Origin: Bacteroidales bacterium
GTDB lineage: Bacteria; Bacteroidota; Bacteroidia; Bacteroidales; GCA-2748055
Reading direction: 5' to 3'
NCBI GenBank assembly: GCA_029934875.1
Contig: JAOZLK010000147.1
Span: 1-8,868 of the forward strand
Length of the DNA stretch: 8,868 bases
How positions within the stretch are numbered: position 1 is the first letter of the stretch; the number at the start of each line of letters is the position of its first letter. A program made the translations under genes and the position numbers. The notes beneath the pieces are model-generated. The model was given only the letters and a program-made list of their open reading frames with translations, ran no database searches and had not been told where the DNA came from. Positions 6,802 through 8,868 of the stretch are shown in pieces.

Positions 6802-7007
6802 TCAGACAGTTCTTTACTGTTTACAGGTGCTAACTCGTGTCCAAACATTCGTAAAACTAAATTCACCTTATCAAGATTCATATTGCTTTTCCCCTGCTCA
6901 ATCTTTCTCACAACGGTTAGTGCCACTCCAGAGCGCTCAGCAAATTCTTCCTGGGTAAGATTAACTTCTTTCCTGCGTTCTTTTACAAATTCAGATAGGC
7001 TTTTCAT
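6798..7007 (-). CDS. hipB: Xre/HipB-like helix-turn-helix repressor, first gene of the hip operon
   Basis: I choose the ATG at 7007-7005, which gives a 69-residue protein beginning MKSLSEFVKERRKEVNLTQ. The frame is open further upstream to 7238, but that translation is low-complexity (rich in Phe, Tyr, Ile) from AT-rich promoter DNA and unlike any HTH family. The HTH_3 fold spans about residues 6-58, with helix 2 at LTQEEFAERSGV (17-28) and the recognition helix around ALTVVRKIEQGKS (29-41). The GHELAPVN ending resembles other small HipB-like regulators that sit before split HipA genes. It should bind operators in the 7008-7105 region and repress its own operon, possibly together with the downstream partners. 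It overlaps the HipS-like gene by four bases. Confidence 0.88.
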   Translation of the reverse strand: MKSLSEFVKERRKEVNLTQEEFAERSGVALTVVRKIEQGKSNMNLDKVNLVLRMFGHELAPVNSKELSE

Positions 7008-7105
7008 TATATGTATTTGGATATAATATTTTACAAATGTATAAAAATATATGTAAAAGCATATAAAAAAGAGGAAATATGCAATATTATATTTGATTAC
7101 ATATA
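7008..7105 (-). promoter_or_regulatory. Probable hip operon promoter with repeated TATATGTA boxes (candidate HipB operators)
   Basis: On the minus strand TACATTTG (7041-7034) matches the Bacteroidota -7 consensus TAnnTTTG exactly; it would start transcription about 20 bases before the hipB-like ATG. No clear -33 TTTG is present at the expected distance. The octamer TATATGTA occurs at 7008-7015 and 7048-7055 (40 bp apart) and as its reverse complement TACATATA at 7098-7105, so copies flank the putative -7 element. This layout suits autorepression. The region is very AT-rich, so some of the repetition may be chance. Confidence 0.4.
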
Positions 7106-7148
7106 AAAATATACTCAGGTAGCGATATAGGTGAACTTTTAGCTCGGC

Positions 7149-7187
7149 GAAGCAAATATCGAACTTCGATTTGTTGAATGATGCTTC
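7149..7187. promoter_or_regulatory. Nested dyad upstream of the GH2 gene
   Basis: An inner dyad ATCGAA-C-TTCGAT (7158-7170) is surrounded by matching outer arms: CAAAT (7153-7157) with ATTTG (7169-7173), if two bases bulge, and GAAGCA (7149-7154) with TGCTTC (7182-7187). The block starts about 90 bp before the GH2 ATG and is less AT-rich than the hip promoter next to it. It may be an operator for the GH2 gene. The one-base centre makes a DNA-level site likelier than a tight RNA hairpin. No convincing promoter was found for GH2; TACCTTTTG at 7206-7214 is one base longer than the TAnnTTTG consensus. Confidence 0.35.
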
Positions 7188-7237
7188 AGAAATCATAGGA
7201 TATGTTACCTTTTGATAAGATTTAAATTTAACTAGCA

Positions 7238-8868
7238 ATGAAACCTTTTACTTTTATATTCATTTCGCTCATCATTTTACTGGGAGCATGTGGAAAAAAA
7301 TATACACAGCGAATTGACCTGTCCGGCGAGTGGACATTTCAAATAGATTCATTGGACCGTGGAATAGTTGAAGAATGGTATAGTAAAAATTTACCTGAAA
7401 CAGTTATTCTACCTGGCTCAATGCATGGAAATGGCAAAGGAAAGCCGGTGGGCTTTGATACTGAATGGGTGGGTAACCAAAGAAATCCATCATGGTTTGA
7501 AGATGAAAACTATAAGCCATATTTAGATAAGGATGAATTCCTTTTTCCTTATTGGCTAATCCCCGATAAACATTACTATGGGGCTGCATGGTATCAAAAA
7601 ACTGTGGAGGTACCATTTTCCTGGAAAGGAGGCAATATTGAGCTATTTCTGGAACGATGCCATTGGGAAACACAGGTTTGGGTTGATGGAAAAAAAGCAG
7701 GAATGCAAAACAGCCTTGGGACAGCTCATCGTTATGACCTTAGTCAATTATTAACTCCGGGGAAACACAAAATAACGGTATGTGTGGACAACAGGGTCAA
7801 GGATTTGGATGTTGGTCCTGATTCTCACAGTGTATCAGACCATACGCAAAGCAACTGGAATGGTATAGTCGGACAAATTAGCCTGATTAGAAAAACCGCC
7901 GTCTGCATTGAAAATATCCAGGTCTATCCTGATGTGAAGAATAACATTGCACTGGTAAAGATTGAATTCAAGAATTCCACAATAGAAAAACATTCAGCAA
8001 AAATCTCTGTAAGAGCTGTAAGTATTAATACAGAAGTAGCAAGCAATGCAGCTACAATAAGTAAAGTATTTGAAGTAGGTACAGAAGGGAAGGAGTTAAT
8101 ACTTGAATACCCAATGGGAGATGATGTCCTCTTGTGGGATGAGTTCAATCCAAATTTGTACAGATTGCAGCTTAAGGTGCAGACAAAAGCCGGGACTGAT
8201 GAAGATCAGGTGCAATTTGGGATGCGGGAATTTAAGGCAAAGGGGACTCAGTTTGACATAAACGGGCATCCTGTATATTTACGAGGGACGCTGGAATGTG
8301 CCATTTTTCCAAAAACAGGCTATCCGCCAACCGATGTGGAGGAGTGGAAACGAATTATAAAAGTATGCCAGGCACATGGATTAAACCACATACGTTTTCA
8401 CTCATGGTGCCCTCCCAAAGCTGCATTTTTAGCGGCTGATGAATTGGGGTTTTATTACCAGGTTGAATGCTCTTCATGGGCAAACTCCACCAGTTCTCTT
8501 GGTGATGATAAGCCTATCGACAGGTGGCTTTACCTGGAAAGTGAACGTATGATAGAGGAGTATGGGAACCATCCATCATTTTGCCTGATGGCTTATGGAA
8601 ATGAACCAAAGGGCCAAAATCAAAAGGAATACCTGGGCAACTTTGTCAAGCACTGGAAAAAGAAAGATAAGCGGAGGGTTTATACCGGTGGTGCAGGTTG
8701 GCCCGTAATTGAAGAGAATGACTACCACAATCTTCCTCAGCCCCGTATCCAGGGATGGGGAGAAGAATTGCAAAGTATTATCAATTCGCAGGCTCCAAGA
8801 ACAAATTACGACTGGTCAGACAAGCTGGGGGAAAATGACAGGCCTGTTGTTAGTCATGAAATCGGGCT
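7238..8868 (+). CDS. Lipoprotein glycoside hydrolase of family GH2 type (beta-galactosidase/beta-glucuronidase-like), C-terminus cut by window edge
   Basis: The frame runs from the ATG at 7238 to the window end (543 codons plus two bases). The N-terminus is a lipoprotein signal (MKPFTFIFISLIILLGAC, Cys18 lipidated), placing the enzyme in the envelope. Residues about 25-218 form the jelly-roll sugar-binding domain (LSGEWTFQID 28-37, GAAWYQKTVEVP 115-126, VWVDGKKAG 147-155, WNGIVGQISL 207-216). Residues about 222-332 form the Ig-like domain, and the TIM barrel begins near 333 (FDINGHPVYLRG 339-350, HGLNHIRFHSWCPP 380-393). Glu456 in YGNEPKG is the expected general acid/base. The window ends within VVSHEIG (537-543), whose Glu541 fits the position of the nucleophile. 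GH2 enzymes with this SHEIG form occur in Bacteroidota polysaccharide loci and are usually around 900-1000 residues, so a large C-terminal part is missing. The substrate is not determinable here; the sulfatase nearby hints at a sulfated or acidic glycan. Confidence 0.9.
   Translation, partial: MKPFTFIFISLIILLGACGKKYTQRIDLSGEWTFQIDSLDRGIVEEWYSKNLPETVILPGSMHGNGKGKPVGFDTEWVGNQRNPSWFEDENYKPYLDKDEFLFPYWLIPDKHYYGAAWYQKTVEVPFSWKGGNIELFLERCHWETQVWVDGKKAGMQNSLGTAHRYDLSQLLTPGKHKITVCVDNRVKDLDVGPDSHSVSDHTQSNWNGIVGQISLIRKTAVCIENIQVYPDVKNNIALVKIEFKNSTIEKHSAKISVRAVSINTEVASNAATISKVFEVGTEGKELILEYPMGDDVLLWDEFNPNLYRLQLKVQTKAGTDEDQVQFGMREFKAKGTQFDINGHPVYLRGTLECAIFPKTGYPPTDVEEWKRIIKVCQAHGLNHIRFHSWCPPKAAFLAADELGFYYQVECSSWANSTSSLGDDKPIDRWLYLESERMIEEYGNHPSFCLMAYGNEPKGQNQKEYLGNFVKHWKKKDKRRVYTGGAGWPVIEENDYHNLPQPRIQGWGEELQSIINSQAPRTNYDWSDKLGENDRPVVSHEIG

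Noticed and set aside
7008..7238. N-terminal extension of the HTH gene up to the ATG at 7238
   Set aside because: The added 77 residues are rich in Phe/Tyr/Ile from AT-rich DNA, precede a normal HipB-like start at 7007, and would overlap the start of the GH2 gene on the other strand.

Overview
The window looks like a chromosomal segment of a Bacteroidota bacterium, probably a free-living or marine Cytophagales- or Flavobacteriales-like organism. The support is indirect: AT-rich DNA, starts without strong Shine-Dalgarno sequences, possible TAnnTTTG-type promoter elements, lipoprotein signal peptides on the polysaccharide enzymes, a TolB-like/TPR/AraC regulator, and a HipA system split into separate genes. 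I see no rRNA, tRNA, CRISPR array, transposase or integrase.

Layout. (1) 1-804, minus: the N-terminal 268 codons of a zinc-less medium-chain oxidoreductase that runs off the left edge. (2) 957-2774, minus: a 605-residue regulator with a TolB/FlgO-like N-terminal domain, a TPR array and a C-terminal AraC DNA-binding domain. (3) 2979-4625 and 4627-5475, plus: a lipoprotein sulfatase followed after one base by a Sulfotransfer_2-type carbohydrate sulfotransferase. The pair is divergent from the regulator across 204 bp that carry a perfect 14-bp palindrome. (4) 5505-7007, minus: three overlapping genes encoding an Xre/HipB-like HTH protein, a stand-alone HipA N-terminal domain (HipS-like) and a HipA kinase core (HipT-like). 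Their order and domain split match the tripartite HipBST toxin-antitoxin type. (5) 7238 to the right edge, plus: a lipoprotein GH2-type glycoside hydrolase, cut at the window end, divergent from the hip operon across 230 bp with several dyads.

How the genes may work together. The sulfatase, sulfotransferase and GH2 enzyme all point to sulfated or acidic polysaccharides. The sulfatase and GH2 proteins should be lipid-anchored in the cell envelope, whereas the sulfotransferase should act in the cytoplasm or at the inner membrane. The AraC-type regulator is the natural candidate to control the sulfatase operon through the shared intergenic region; this is inference. The hip module sits in opposite orientation between the carbohydrate genes and looks like an independent, self-regulated insertion. 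Its toxin-like protein also carries an N-terminal Cys-Cys-His-Cys cluster that classical HipA lacks.

No gene-free stretch exceeds 300 bp. The gaps are 805-956, 2775-2978, 5476-5504 and 7008-7237; their contents are described in the feature entries.
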